A stretch of 64,000 bases of DNA from NCBI GenBank assembly GCA_963807925.1, contig CAWEDP010000002.1, positions 248,001 to 312,000 of the forward strand, in the 5' to 3' direction. Shown here piece by piece: positions 54,832 through 63,472 of the stretch; the stretch's first letter is position 1, and each line of letters starts with the position of its first letter. Source of the DNA: CAWEDP01 sp963807925. Lineage in GTDB: Bacteria; Acidobacteriota; Vicinamibacteria; Vicinamibacterales; CAVVIG01. Under the pieces are notes generated by a model. The model did not search any database, was not told the origin of the DNA, and was given only the letters and a program-made list of their open reading frames with translations. Both the position numbers and the translations under genes were made by a program.

Positions 54832-57058
54832 CTACGCGCGGACCAGCGTGGCGATGGTGGACAGCAGCTGGAACGGATCGACCGGCTTGGCGACGTGTAT
54901 CTGAAAACCGGAGGCGAGCGCACGCTCGACGTCCTCTGCGCGCGCGTGCGCGGTGAGGGCGATCGCCGGTACGTGCCGCCTGACATCGGATTCCATGGCG
55001 CGCACGGATCGAATGAGCGAGTAGCCGTCCTCGCCGGGCATGCCGATGTCGGCGATGAGCAGATCCGGCTGGACCTGCGCCAGCACGTCGCGCGTTTCCA
55101 CGGCCGACGCCGTGGTCGCGACCGTGGCGCCCGCGTCCTCCAGCATTTCGCGCAGCACATCCCGCGCATCGGGATCGTCGTCCACCACGAGCACGCGTGT
55201 GCCTCGAAGCGTCGCCGAGCGATCGGGGGCATCGGGCGGCTCGCCGCGCCGCACGATCGCCGGCATGCTCGGGCGCACCGGCAGTTCGACGGTGAACGTC
55301 GCGCCCTGACCTTCCCCGGGGCTGGCGGCGGCCACCGATCCGCCGTGCAGATCGACGAGGTGGCGGACGATGGCCAGTCCGAGCCCGAGGCCGCTGTGGC
55401 TCCGGGTCACGCTGCTGTCCGCCTGGCGGAAGCGTTCGAAGACGTGCGGCACGAAGTCGGGGCGGATGCCGATGCCGGTGTCGCGCACGGCGATCACCAC
55501 CCGGCCGTTCTGTTCCTGAACCGTCACCTCCACGCGTCCGCCGTGCGGCGTGAAGCGCACGGCGTTCGACAACAGATTCCAGACCACCTGTTGAAGCCGG
55601 TGTGCGTCGCCCGAAACAGGATCGGCCTGTGGATGGACGCGCTTGACGAGCTGCAGCCCCTTGGCCTCCGCCGCCGGGCGCACCGATTCGATCGCCGCGT
55701 CCACCACGCCTTCGAGCCACACGTCGGCGACATTCAGGCGCATTCGCCCGTTGATGATTCGCGAGACGTCGAGCAGCTCGTCGACCAGGTGCGCCTGCGT
55801 CCGCGCGCTGCGCTCGATGGCTCGCATGGCATGCGAGGTGCGCGCCTCGTCGGCGCGGCCGTGCGCGATAATCGACGCCCAGCCCAGAATGGCGTTGAGC
55901 GGCGTTCGCAGCTCGTGCGACAGCGTCGCCAGGAATTCGTCCTTCAGGCGGCTAGCCGCCTCGGCGTCGACGCGCGCCGCGTGCTCGCTTGCGATGAGGT
56001 CGCCGATTGATCGCGACATGCTGGAAAACGCGCGTTCGAGCTGTCGGACCTCGGCGGGGAAGCTCCCGCGCACCGGCTGATCGAATTGCCCCTTTTCCAT
56101 CTCGCGCACCGACGCCGCCAGCCGCGCGATCGGCTTGGCGATCGCGTGGCTGATCACGAACGACAACACGATGCCGAGCGCCACGAACGCCGTGGATCCC
56201 CACACGAACGTCCGCCCGAGGCGCTGGATGGGGACGAGCACGTCGGAGTACTGGATGTTGGCGACGAGGCACGCCCCGCCGAGCGCCGGCATCGGGCGAA
56301 CGGCGCTGATGACGTCGACGCCGCGGTAATCCGGCGCCCGCAGTTCACCGTCACGCCCGGTGCGGCACAGCTCGAGCCACCGACTCGCGCCCGCGCCCGT
56401 GGCTTCGGACTGGGTCGAGTACCCGCAGCGGAGTCAGGAACGCTCCGCTCGGGTCGCCGAGGAACATCTCCCCGTTCGCGCGCAGGCCCGATCGATCGCG
56501 AAAGATCGGTTCGATGTCGCTCAGCGGAAACCGCGCACGCAGCACGAGGTTGCCACGCGCGACGACCATCGTCAGCTGGTCGGTGTCGCGGCCGAATTCG
56601 GCCAGCTCGCCCGTGCCCACGACGTTGGTCGGATCGCTCCACTTCCCGCTGGCCGCGAGGCGCCTCGCGCGATACCGGAGCTCGGCGGCCGTGGCGTGCT
56701 CGGCGCTCCGAAAGCCGGTGAGCGCCACCCGGACGCATTCCGGTTCCCACCCGAGCCCGCCGCTCGGCGCCCGCTCCGCGCACAGCGATTCGACGCTCGC
56801 CAGAAAGGCGGTCATCCGATCCTGGCGCTGTCCGAAGACCCCGAAGAGCTGCTGTTGCCGCGCGTCGGCGACGGCGCCGATGCCCCTCAACGCCTGATCC
56901 TGGAGACTCTGTCGCGACGTGCGGTAGGCAAACGTGGACACGACGGCCGTGCCTGCGATGTTGAGCCCGACCAACACAACCGCCAGGTGGTAGCGCAGGG
57001 GCAGCGTCATCACAGCATCGGAGGGACCCTCGACCGCGACGACGCGATCGGTGGCCAT
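54832..57058 (-). pseudogene. Hybrid sensor histidine kinase/response regulator interrupted by one extra base
   Basis: Two frames make one kinase of about 740 residues. The first frame (57058 to 56351) gives a membrane helix (about 24-45) and a periplasmic cache-like sensor region. The second (to 54832) gives a membrane helix (FVALGIVLSFVISHAI), HAMP, HisKA (FLATLSHELRTPLNAILGW), HATPase_c (WNLLSNAVRFTP, SGLGLGLAIVRHL) and a receiver domain (VLVVDDDPDARDVL, phospho-Asp in LLIADIGMPGEDG). The frames join if one base is removed from the CCC at 56422-56424, next to a GTAC (56419-56422). This restores LTPLRYSTQSEATGAGASRW. As written, sensor and kinase are separated. No other interruption is seen. 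Confidence 0.82.
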
Positions 57059-57080
57059 CCAGGGTCCGGCGGGAAGCTCC

Positions 57081-57086
57081 AGTATA
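57081..57086 (-). promoter_or_regulatory. Probable -10 element of the hybrid kinase gene
   Basis: On the minus strand TATACT lies about 22 bases before the kinase ATG, in one of the few AT-richer stretches here. No good TTGACA is present at the right distance (the region reads AAAGAG), so the -35 is weak or the gene uses another sigma factor. Confidence 0.35.
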
Positions 57087-57150
57087 TCGTCAGAAAGCCT
57101 TACTCTTTCTTATCGGCTGCAGCGCCGGTTTCCGAAGAGCCCGACTACAT

Positions 57151-57156
57151 TACAAT
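57151..57156 (+). promoter_or_regulatory. Probable -10 element of the DUF6152 operon
   Basis: TACAAT, a close match to TATAAT, lies 48 bases before the ATG at 57205. A leader of about 40 bases with GGGAGAAACC just before the start fits. The matching -35 is poor. The site is divergent from the hybrid kinase promoter, so the 146-base gap serves both directions. Confidence 0.35.
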
Positions 57157-57204
57157 CCGTCTGCTGAGGCACTCGTCGCGCCCAGGGATTCGACGGGAGA
57201 AACC

Positions 57205-57594
57205 ATGAAGCTGCGCGCAATCGTCCTGGTCGGTGCGCTGTGCGGCGCGCTCCTGTCCGCCACCCCCGCGTTCTCCCACCACAGCAACGTGGCCTTCGAG
57301 GTCAACAAGGTGATCAGCGTCACCGGCGTGGTGAAGGAGTTCCAGTGGATCAACCCGCACACCTGGCTGATCGTGGTGGTTGACGATGGCAAAGGCGGCA
57401 AAGTGGAGTGGGCGTGCGAAGGGCGCGCGCCGGGCGTGCTGCTGCGGGCCGGCTGGACGAAACGATCGCTGGCTCCCGGTGAGACCGTCACGGTGGACAT
57501 GAGCCCTGCGAAGGACGGCACGAAGACGAGCCTGATTGCGCGTGTCACCAAGGCCGACGGCACGATTCTCGGCAACCAGCCGAAGTTCCAGTAG
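57205..57594 (+). CDS. DUF6152 family secreted protein (copy 1)
   Basis: A 129-residue protein with a signal peptide (MKLRAIVLVGALCGALLSAT), then SHHSNVAFEVNKVISVTGVV and KEFQWINPHTWLIVVV. This HHS...E...INPH pattern defines DUF6152. It ends ADGTILGNQPKF. The fold is probably a small periplasmic beta barrel, and the function is unknown. It precedes a secreted protein of the DGRxP/WEGDTLVVET family by 52 bases, a pairing that recurs at 58493-59876. Confidence 0.9.
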   Translation: MKLRAIVLVGALCGALLSATPAFSHHSNVAFEVNKVISVTGVVKEFQWINPHTWLIVVVDDGKGGKVEWACEGRAPGVLLRAGWTKRSLAPGETVTVDMSPAKDGTKTSLIARVTKADGTILGNQPKFQ

Positions 57595-57646
57595 CCGCCC
57601 GCCTGACCGCCCGATGAGCACGGCTGTGACCCGAAAGGTGCGACCG

Positions 57647-58462
57647 ATGTCAAACTCCATCGTCCTGACGATTGGCGCTGCGGCGGTCGGCCTGGCGCTC
57701 GCCGCGCCGCGTGCTGGTGCGCAGGGGCGCTCAGGGTCGGCGGGAGGCGTGGCCACGCCTGACTTCTCCGGCGTGTACTACCCGCTGCAGGAAGGCCGCG
57801 GAGGCAACGCCGCGGGCCGTGGAAATGCCGCGGCGCCAGCCGGCAGCCAGGGTGCGCCGCCGCGGCCCACGCGATCCGCCCCGCTGTCGGACGGATCGCA
57901 GGGACGCGCGCCCGACGCGCCCTCGCTGACCCCCGAGTATCTGGCGCGATGGGAGGCGATGAGCAAGTCGCGGATTGCCGGCTCGTACGAGTTCGACAAC
58001 ACCGCGAAGTGCCTGCCGCCCGGCATGCCGGCCATGATGAACATGGCGTACGGCATGGAAGTGATGCAGACCAGCGACCGGATCACGTTCTTCAGCGAGC
58101 TGAACGACGCCCTTCGCCGTGTGTACCTCGATGGTCGCAAGCCCACGCAGAAGGTCCTCGACGATCCGACCTACGCCGGGTATTCCACCGGTCACTGGGA
58201 AGGGGACACGCTCGTGGTGGAGACGGTGGCGCTGCGCGCCAATTCGTTCATCGAAGGGTTCACGCCGCACAGCGAGGAGATGACGGTCAGGGAACGCATT
58301 CGCTTCAGGGAGCCGGGCGTTCTGGAGGACCGGATCACGGTAACCGACCCGAAGGCGCTGACGACGCCGTGGGACACCGTGCACGCCTATCGCAAGGCGG
58401 CGTACCCGAACGACGAGCTCCGGGAGTTCGCCTGCGCCGAAGGACTCGAACGAGCCAAGTGA
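57647..58462 (+). CDS. Secreted protein of an uncharacterised Acidobacteria-rich family (copy 1)
   Basis: A 271-residue exported protein (signal MSNSIVLTIGAAAVGLALAA). A Gly/Ala/Pro-rich linker (about 38-90) precedes the conserved domain, with RRVYLDGRKPTQK, YAGYSTGHWEGDTLVVETVA, ERIRFREPG and ITVTDPKALTTPW. The ATG at 57647 has AAAGGTG six bases upstream and is preferred over 57614. A single Cys pair (KCLPP and FACAEG) may form a disulphide. There is no assigned function. The same core appears in the gene at 58493-59320 and in the partial gene at 63473. Confidence 0.75.
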   Translation: MSNSIVLTIGAAAVGLALAAPRAGAQGRSGSAGGVATPDFSGVYYPLQEGRGGNAAGRGNAAAPAGSQGAPPRPTRSAPLSDGSQGRAPDAPSLTPEYLARWEAMSKSRIAGSYEFDNTAKCLPPGMPAMMNMAYGMEVMQTSDRITFFSELNDALRRVYLDGRKPTQKVLDDPTYAGYSTGHWEGDTLVVETVALRANSFIEGFTPHSEEMTVRERIRFREPGVLEDRITVTDPKALTTPWDTVHAYRKAAYPNDELREFACAEGLERAK

Positions 58463-58492
58463 GGCGTCTGTGGCCGGCGGCCTCTCGGGGCG

Positions 58493-59320
58493 TTACCGGC
58501 TTGGATCGAACCGCTGGTTCTCCTCGCAGATGAATTCGATCAGCTCGCTGTCCGGCATGAGATCCTGGAGGTGCCTGACGGTCCAGGGCTTCGTGTACGC
58601 CTTCGGATCGTCCACCGTGATGTCGATTTCCATCCGGCCGAAGTTCACGCGGCGAAACCGTTCGGTCAGCTTGGCCGCATCGGTCAGCGGGGTCCCGATG
58701 ATGTCCAGCCAGCCCTCGTCCCGCAGGTTGTTGGTCTCGACGACCAGGGTGTCGCCGTCCCAGCGGCCCGTGGAGTAGCCGTAGTACCACGGCTGCGGCT
58801 CGTTGTTGGGCGGCAGCGGCCGGCCGTCGATGAAGATCTGCCGGATGCCCGAACTTGCTTCGTACAGGATGACGAGCAGCTTCGGCGTCTGGACGAACTT
58901 GCGGGGGAACCCCTGCGTCCAGAACTGCATGATGCCCATCGGCAGGCAGGAAGCCTCGGGATTGTCCTTGCTGTTGCGCGCCATCCGTTTCTTCAAGAGA
59001 TCCTGGCCGTAGGGCGTCAGCGGCAAGCCGTCCTTGAACGTCGATGCGATGTCCCGAAACGTCGCGAACGGCGGCGTACCGGGCGGCGGCTCAGGAGGCG
59101 GCGCGCCGCGGCGGCCTCCCGGAATTTGAGCACCGCGCCAGGTGCCCGAGAAATCCGGCTTGCCGTCCGAAGTCCTGGGAGCGGGCGCCGTCAGGTCGGG
59201 CTGTCCGGTCCCCGTCTTGGGCGTCGGATACACCGGGTACGGCGGCCACTGCGCGAGGAGCGACGGCGACAGCGCGGCGCACAGAGCGGCGGCGGCGAAG
59301 GCGTACGTGAGCCCTTTCAT
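58493..59320 (-). CDS. Secreted protein of the same uncharacterised family (copy 2)
   Basis: A 275-residue exported protein (signal MKGLTYAFAAAALCAALSP, cleavage near AQW). A Pro/Gly-rich linker is followed by the domain RQIFIDGRPLPPN, YYGYSTGRWDGDTLVVETNN, ERFRRVNFG and ITVDDPKAYTKPW, which aligns with copy 1 throughout. It carries conserved cysteines in ASCLPMG and FICEEN. It is divergent from the second DUF6152 gene and convergent with copy 1. Function unknown. Confidence 0.75.
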   Translation of the reverse strand: MKGLTYAFAAAALCAALSPSLLAQWPPYPVYPTPKTGTGQPDLTAPAPRTSDGKPDFSGTWRGAQIPGGRRGAPPPEPPPGTPPFATFRDIASTFKDGLPLTPYGQDLLKKRMARNSKDNPEASCLPMGIMQFWTQGFPRKFVQTPKLLVILYEASSGIRQIFIDGRPLPPNNEPQPWYYGYSTGRWDGDTLVVETNNLRDEGWLDIIGTPLTDAAKLTERFRRVNFGRMEIDITVDDPKAYTKPWTVRHLQDLMPDSELIEFICEENQRFDPSR

Positions 59321-59450
59321 GCGGGTGATTATCGCCGTGGGCCGGGGGTTCCGCAAGGCGCCGCCGCAGGTGAGCGGCGCGTGCCTCTCAGAGAGCAGTG
59401 GAACGCGGTGGTGAACGAGCGTATGATCGCGACGGTTGGGAGAGCGCGCC

Positions 59451-59876
59451 ATGCACGCCGGATCGATGTGGGTTCTCGCCGCAGCAGTCGGGTTGATCGT
59501 GGCGGCTCGACCCGTCGCCGCACATCACTCATTTGCCGCTGAGTACGACTCCACCAAGCCGGTCACCGTGACCGGCACGGTCATCAAACTGGAGTGGACC
59601 AATCCGCATGCCCGCGTCTATGTGGACGCGAAGGACGAGAGCGGAACGATGGTCCATTGGGATTTCGAGCTCGGTCCGCCGACAGCGTTGATGCGCAGAG
59701 GCTGGAACCGGAACTCACTCAAGCCCGGACACGTCGTCACGATCGCCGGGTTTCTCTCCAAGACCGAGACCAATATCGCCAACGCGCGGACCGTGACGCT
59801 CGCCGACGGCCGTCAGGTGTTCGCGGGCTCGTCTTTCGACACAGGGCCTGCTCCCGGCACCCCACCGTCGCAATAG
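59451..59876 (+). CDS. DUF6152 family secreted protein (copy 2)
   Basis: A 141-residue protein with a signal peptide ending VAAHHSFAAEYD, then PVTVTGTVIKLEWTNPHARV, VHWDFELGPPTALMRRGW and ADGRQVFAGSSF. It matches DUF6152 with the HHS and NPH motifs in the same places as copy 1. The ATG at 59451 is preferred over 59436 because the signal peptide begins there. The alpha/beta hydrolase gene follows on the same strand after about 150 bases, which hold an in-frame but unrelated-looking open stretch (59887-60030). Confidence 0.88.
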   Translation: MHAGSMWVLAAAVGLIVAARPVAAHHSFAAEYDSTKPVTVTGTVIKLEWTNPHARVYVDAKDESGTMVHWDFELGPPTALMRRGWNRNSLKPGHVVTIAGFLSKTETNIANARTVTLADGRQVFAGSSFDTGPAPGTPPSQ

Positions 59877-60030
59877 CGGAGACCAGATGCGCGTCAACGG
59901 GCTCGAACGCGCCAGCCCGGTCCGCTGGGACACCGACATCCGCGAGGCGACGTCGGGCGTCGTCTTCAAGGATGACAGCGTGGCCGTGAGGACGTTCGAG
60001 GGCCCGGCCGTCAACGATTCTGGAGGCTCC

Positions 60031-61284
60031 ATGAGGCAGACTACCTGCGCAGCAAGGTTGACGAAAGCGCTGAGCGCGCTGACGCTCGCTGGCGGCATCG
60101 CGACGACCGCGTCGGCCCAGGTTCCCGCGAACATCGAGGCCGAACTGCGGAAGATCGGGCAGATTGTCGATCCGGCGTGCACGGCCAAGCTGTACCGGCC
60201 GCTCATGCCGAAGAACGACTTCGACACCTACTGGCCGCCGGATGCGCCTGCACCAGCCTTTACCGGGGCGTTGTATCCCGGCATCACGATCGCGCGCGAT
60301 CAGTCCTTCGGTCCGAGCCCGAAGGACGTCGTCGACATCTTCTCGGCCGACAAGGGCGGCGGCAATCGGCCGGTCCTGATTTACGTGCCCGGCGGGGCCG
60401 GCAACAAGATCGAGCAGCAGGTGCGTGAGGCCAACGCCTTCTACGACAACATCGGCCGGTGGGCGACGAAGAACGGGATGGTCGGCGTGCTCGTGCAGCG
60501 GCATCCTGGGACCGGCAACTGGGACGATGGCGGGCGCGACATCTCGATGGCGGTTGACTGGATCAAAGACAACATCAGCAAGTACAGGGGCGATCCCGGC
60601 CGGATGTTCATCTGGGCGCATTCGGCGGGCAACGGGCCGCTCGGCGTCTACATCGGGCATCCGGAACGGTGGAAGAACGGCGTGCAGGTGAAGGGCGCCG
60701 TCTTCATGTCCGGCAACCCGGTGCCGGGCATCGGCGGCGCGGGCCCCGGGGCGCCAGGCGCGCGCGGGGCTGGCGGTGGAGCGGCGGCGTTTGGCGGCGG
60801 CCGCGGGCCCGGTCCCGGCAGCACGTGCGGCGTCACGGCCGGTCTTGTCGCCGCCGAAGGATCCGTTGCCGGTCCGAGCGGTCAGCGCGGCGCCGCGGCG
60901 GGGCCGGGTGGACCTGGTGCGCCGGGCGCACGCGGCGCGGCGGGTGGACCGGGCCGCGGTGGGCGCGGCGGTCCGGCGCTCACACCGGAGCAGCAGGCCG
61001 AGCGCGACAACCTGCCCGGCTTCAAGGCGACGAAGACGAAGATCGTGATTGCGTTCGCCGAGCTCGATCCCGGCGTCACCAACGCCACGATGCCGGCCAA
61101 CGCCGTCGCGCTCCACGACGCGCTCTGCACGGTCGATGGTCCGACTGCGAAGGACGGCGTCGGCCATTGCCCAGAGACGCTCATGTTGAAAGGCGAGAGC
61201 CACATGTCGGAAGTGTTCTCGATCGACACCTCCGACAGGACGGTCTCCGGGCCGATTCTGGCGTTCATCAGGAAGACGAAATAG
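60031..61284 (+). CDS. Secreted alpha/beta hydrolase with a collagen-like glycine-rich insert
   Basis: A 417-residue exported protein (signal MRQTTCAARLTKALSALTLA, cleavage after SAQ30). GGAGG lies just before the ATG at 60031. The hydrolase core shows VLIYVPGGAGN (oxyanion region, about 115-125) and the nucleophile elbow FIWAHSAGN with Ser198, followed by FAELDPGV and late acidic and His positions (GESHMSE). Residues 231-315 are an insert of Gly/Ala/Pro/Arg repeats (GAPGARGAGGG and GAPGARGAAGG). This separates the elbow from the last catalytic elements. The fold resembles esterases such as BD-FAE; the substrate is unknown. Confidence 0.78.
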   Translation: MRQTTCAARLTKALSALTLAGGIATTASAQVPANIEAELRKIGQIVDPACTAKLYRPLMPKNDFDTYWPPDAPAPAFTGALYPGITIARDQSFGPSPKDVVDIFSADKGGGNRPVLIYVPGGAGNKIEQQVREANAFYDNIGRWATKNGMVGVLVQRHPGTGNWDDGGRDISMAVDWIKDNISKYRGDPGRMFIWAHSAGNGPLGVYIGHPERWKNGVQVKGAVFMSGNPVPGIGGAGPGAPGARGAGGGAAAFGGGRGPGPGSTCGVTAGLVAAEGSVAGPSGQRGAAAGPGGPGAPGARGAAGGPGRGGRGGPALTPEQQAERDNLPGFKATKTKIVIAFAELDPGVTNATMPANAVALHDALCTVDGPTAKDGVGHCPETLMLKGESHMSEVFSIDTSDRTVSGPILAFIRKTK

Positions 61285-61324
61285 CCGACCGCGCCCCGAC
61301 CAACCCTCACGTGAGGCGAGCGTG

Positions 61325-62227
61325 TCAGGCGCGGGCGCCGGCACGAAACGCGGCGCGGGCCGAGTCCACGAACTGGAGCACGACCGGTGAGGATTCCGCG
61401 GCGCGCCACGCCACATGAACGGGCAGCGAGGCGTGCGGCTCATCGAGACCGACGATCGCAAGCCCTGGCGCGTCGTTGAGTGGCACGAGGCTGCCGAGCG
61501 CCACGAAGATTCCTTTGCCCGAAGCGACCTGAATCATGCCCGCGGGCGAGGCCGGCGAGGCCTGGGTCGCGACGATGTGCGGGGTCACGCCGGCCGCCGA
61601 ATACAACTCGAAGATCTTGTCGTAGATCCCCGGCGAGAGGTCACGCTCATGCAGGAGCAGGCGCTCGGAGCCGAGCTCATGGAGGCGGATCCGCTGGCGC
61701 CCGGCCAGCGGATGACTCGCCGGCAGCACCGCCACCACGCCCTCCTCGTAGAGACGGTCGAAGCGCAGCTCGCGCGCGTCGAGAGGAGGACGCATCAGCC
61801 CGACGTCGATCCGCCGCTGGCGCAGCGCCTCGGGCTGCATCGGCGACCGGATGTCGCTGCCGAGCACGGCCACATCGGGCGCGACTGCGGCGTGGGCCGC
61901 CCGGATCTTGTTCAGGGCCTCCCAGACCCCGCAGGCGATGCCGAGACGAACGACACCTCGCTTGTGCGATTCGACCGTCCGAATCTGATCGACCAGTTGC
62001 GTCACGGCGCCCGTGAGCCGCATCGCCTGGTCGAGCATCAGCCGCCCCTCCTGCGTGAGCCGAATCCCGTCGCGCCGCCGGGCGAACAGCGTGAGCCCGA
62101 GCTCCTGTTCGAGCTGCTGCACGTGTCGGCTGACGGAGGCCTGCGACACCCCCAGGCGGCGGCCCGCCTTTCTGAGGCTCAGTTCCTCGGCAACCGCGAT
62201 GAACGCCTCGACGTGCCGCAGTTCCAT
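61325..62227 (-). CDS. LysR-family transcriptional regulator
   Basis: A 300-residue regulator. An N-terminal winged helix-turn-helix (MELRHVEAFIAVAEELSLRK, RRLGVSQASVSRHVQQLEQEL) is followed by a periplasmic-binding-like effector domain. The effector domain contains RLGIACGVWEALNKIRAAHA. It is divergent from a second LysR gene 124 bases away and about 40 percent of the positions in their N-terminal domains look the same by eye. Target genes and ligand are unknown; the shared intergenic operator suggests mutual or auto-regulation. Confidence 0.92.
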   Translation of the reverse strand: MELRHVEAFIAVAEELSLRKAGRRLGVSQASVSRHVQQLEQELGLTLFARRRDGIRLTQEGRLMLDQAMRLTGAVTQLVDQIRTVESHKRGVVRLGIACGVWEALNKIRAAHAAVAPDVAVLGSDIRSPMQPEALRQRRIDVGLMRPPLDARELRFDRLYEEGVVAVLPASHPLAGRQRIRLHELGSERLLLHERDLSPGIYDKIFELYSAAGVTPHIVATQASPASPAGMIQVASGKGIFVALGSLVPLNDAPGLAIVGLDEPHASLPVHVAWRAAESSPVVLQFVDSARAAFRAGARA

Positions 62228-62308
62228 ATCACTGCCCGCCCGGCAGGCCCCGGCGCCATGAGCGGGGGCGAGCCGCGCGGCCCCATTCTACGGCCGTTGC
62301 CGCCGACT

Positions 62309-62322
62309 GATATTTCAATATC
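62309..62322. promoter_or_regulatory. Perfect inverted repeat between divergent lysR genes
   Basis: GATATTTCAATATC is a perfect inverted repeat of GATATT with a two-base spacer. It lies about 30 bases before the rightward lysR start and 80 before the leftward one. AT-rich dyads with a T-N11-A type core are the classic LysR recognition site, and this is the only AT-rich dyad in the intergenic region. Confidence 0.55.
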
Positions 62323-62351
62323 GGCCGTCGTGATTCGGGTCACATAGGGCC

Positions 62352-63311
62352 ATGAACTTCCGGCACCTTCGCGCGTTCGTGGCCGTCGCGGAGGAACTGA
62401 GTTTCACGAGAGCCGCTCGCCGCCTCCACATCTCGCAGCCGCCTTTGAGCCGCCAGATTCAGCAGCTCGAGCGCGATGTCGGCGTCCGGCTGTTCCTGCG
62501 ACGTCCGCGCCGCATCGAATTGACCGGCCAGGGACGCCTGTTGCTCGACGGAGCCCGCCGGCTCGGCGCCATCGCGGACGAGTTTGTCGAAACGGCGCAG
62601 CGCGTCAAGCGCAAGAGCGCCGGCGTGGTGCGCGTCGGCGTCTCATGGGGGCTCTGGAAAGCCGTCAACCGCATCCGGGCGCAGTACGCGACGGAGCACC
62701 CCAACGTCGAAATCACCGCCGAAGATCTGTGCCTGCGGCCCGATTCGCTCTATCCCGCCGACGCGTTCCGGCGCCAGCGCATCGACGTCGCGCTCACCCG
62801 CGCGCCGGTGGACGCCCTCTCGATCGAGTGCGAGCCGCTCTTTCACGAGCGGATCGTCATGCTCGTCGGTGACGACCATCCCCTCGTTCGCGCGCGTACG
62901 GCCAGACTGCAGCAGCTGACCCGTGACACGCTCCTGCTGTTCGAGCGGAAGCTGTCGCCGGCGCTCTACGACAGGGTTCTGGAGCTGTACGCCGCCGCCG
63001 GTGTCACGCCGCGCATCGTCCACACGAAGACGAGTCCCATCGAACAGGCGGGCTTGATGCTGGTGGCTTCCGGCGAGGGCATCTTTCCGAGCGTGAGCAG
63101 CCCGTTTACGCGGGCACAGTCCGCCCCTGGCGTCGGCGAGGTCGTCCTCTCGGAGCCGAATGCGAGCATCCCGGTCCTGCTGGCGTGGCGCGCCGACGAG
63201 GTCTCGACGGCTGTCACCCGGTTCGTCGCGGTCGCTCGCGACGTCTTCGCCCGCGGGTCCGCGCGCGCACCCCGACACGGTCGGCGGCCCGCAGGTGGAG
63301 TCCGAGCCTGA
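62352..63311 (+). CDS. LysR-family transcriptional regulator
   Basis: A 319-residue regulator with the N-terminal helix-turn-helix (MNFRHLRAFVAVAEELSFTR, RRLHISQPPLSRQIQQLERD) and a substrate-binding domain (RVGVSWGLWKAVNRIRAQYA; SEPNASIPVLLAWRADEVST). The two divergent regulators look like paralogues. The tail after residue 300 is basic and disordered-looking. The next gene (63473) encodes a secreted protein on the same strand, which could be a target. Confidence 0.92.
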   Translation: MNFRHLRAFVAVAEELSFTRAARRLHISQPPLSRQIQQLERDVGVRLFLRRPRRIELTGQGRLLLDGARRLGAIADEFVETAQRVKRKSAGVVRVGVSWGLWKAVNRIRAQYATEHPNVEITAEDLCLRPDSLYPADAFRRQRIDVALTRAPVDALSIECEPLFHERIVMLVGDDHPLVRARTARLQQLTRDTLLLFERKLSPALYDRVLELYAAAGVTPRIVHTKTSPIEQAGLMLVASGEGIFPSVSSPFTRAQSAPGVGEVVLSEPNASIPVLLAWRADEVSTAVTRFVAVARDVFARGSARAPRHGRRPAGGVRA

Positions 63312-63472
63312 GGGGACGAGGCGTGCCGATGCTCGATCCGAATCAAGCCGATGCGGGCGAAGCATTCCGCGTCGTTGCCTTGACACCTTCGGCGGGCGAC
63401 ACGATACTCGCTGCCGGCGAGAGACGGAACGACGGTTCGACAATCCGCCTGCGCTCTCTCGAGGAGGGGACT

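Noticed and set aside
59887..60030. A 48-residue in-frame extension upstream of the hydrolase start
   Set aside because: It would bury the signal peptide inside the protein; the ATG at 60031 has an ideal GGAGG site.
60720..60990. Repetitive G+C-rich block considered as a CRISPR-like array or intergenic repeat
   Set aside because: The repeats are codon-phased Gly-rich coding sequence inside one gene, without spacers.
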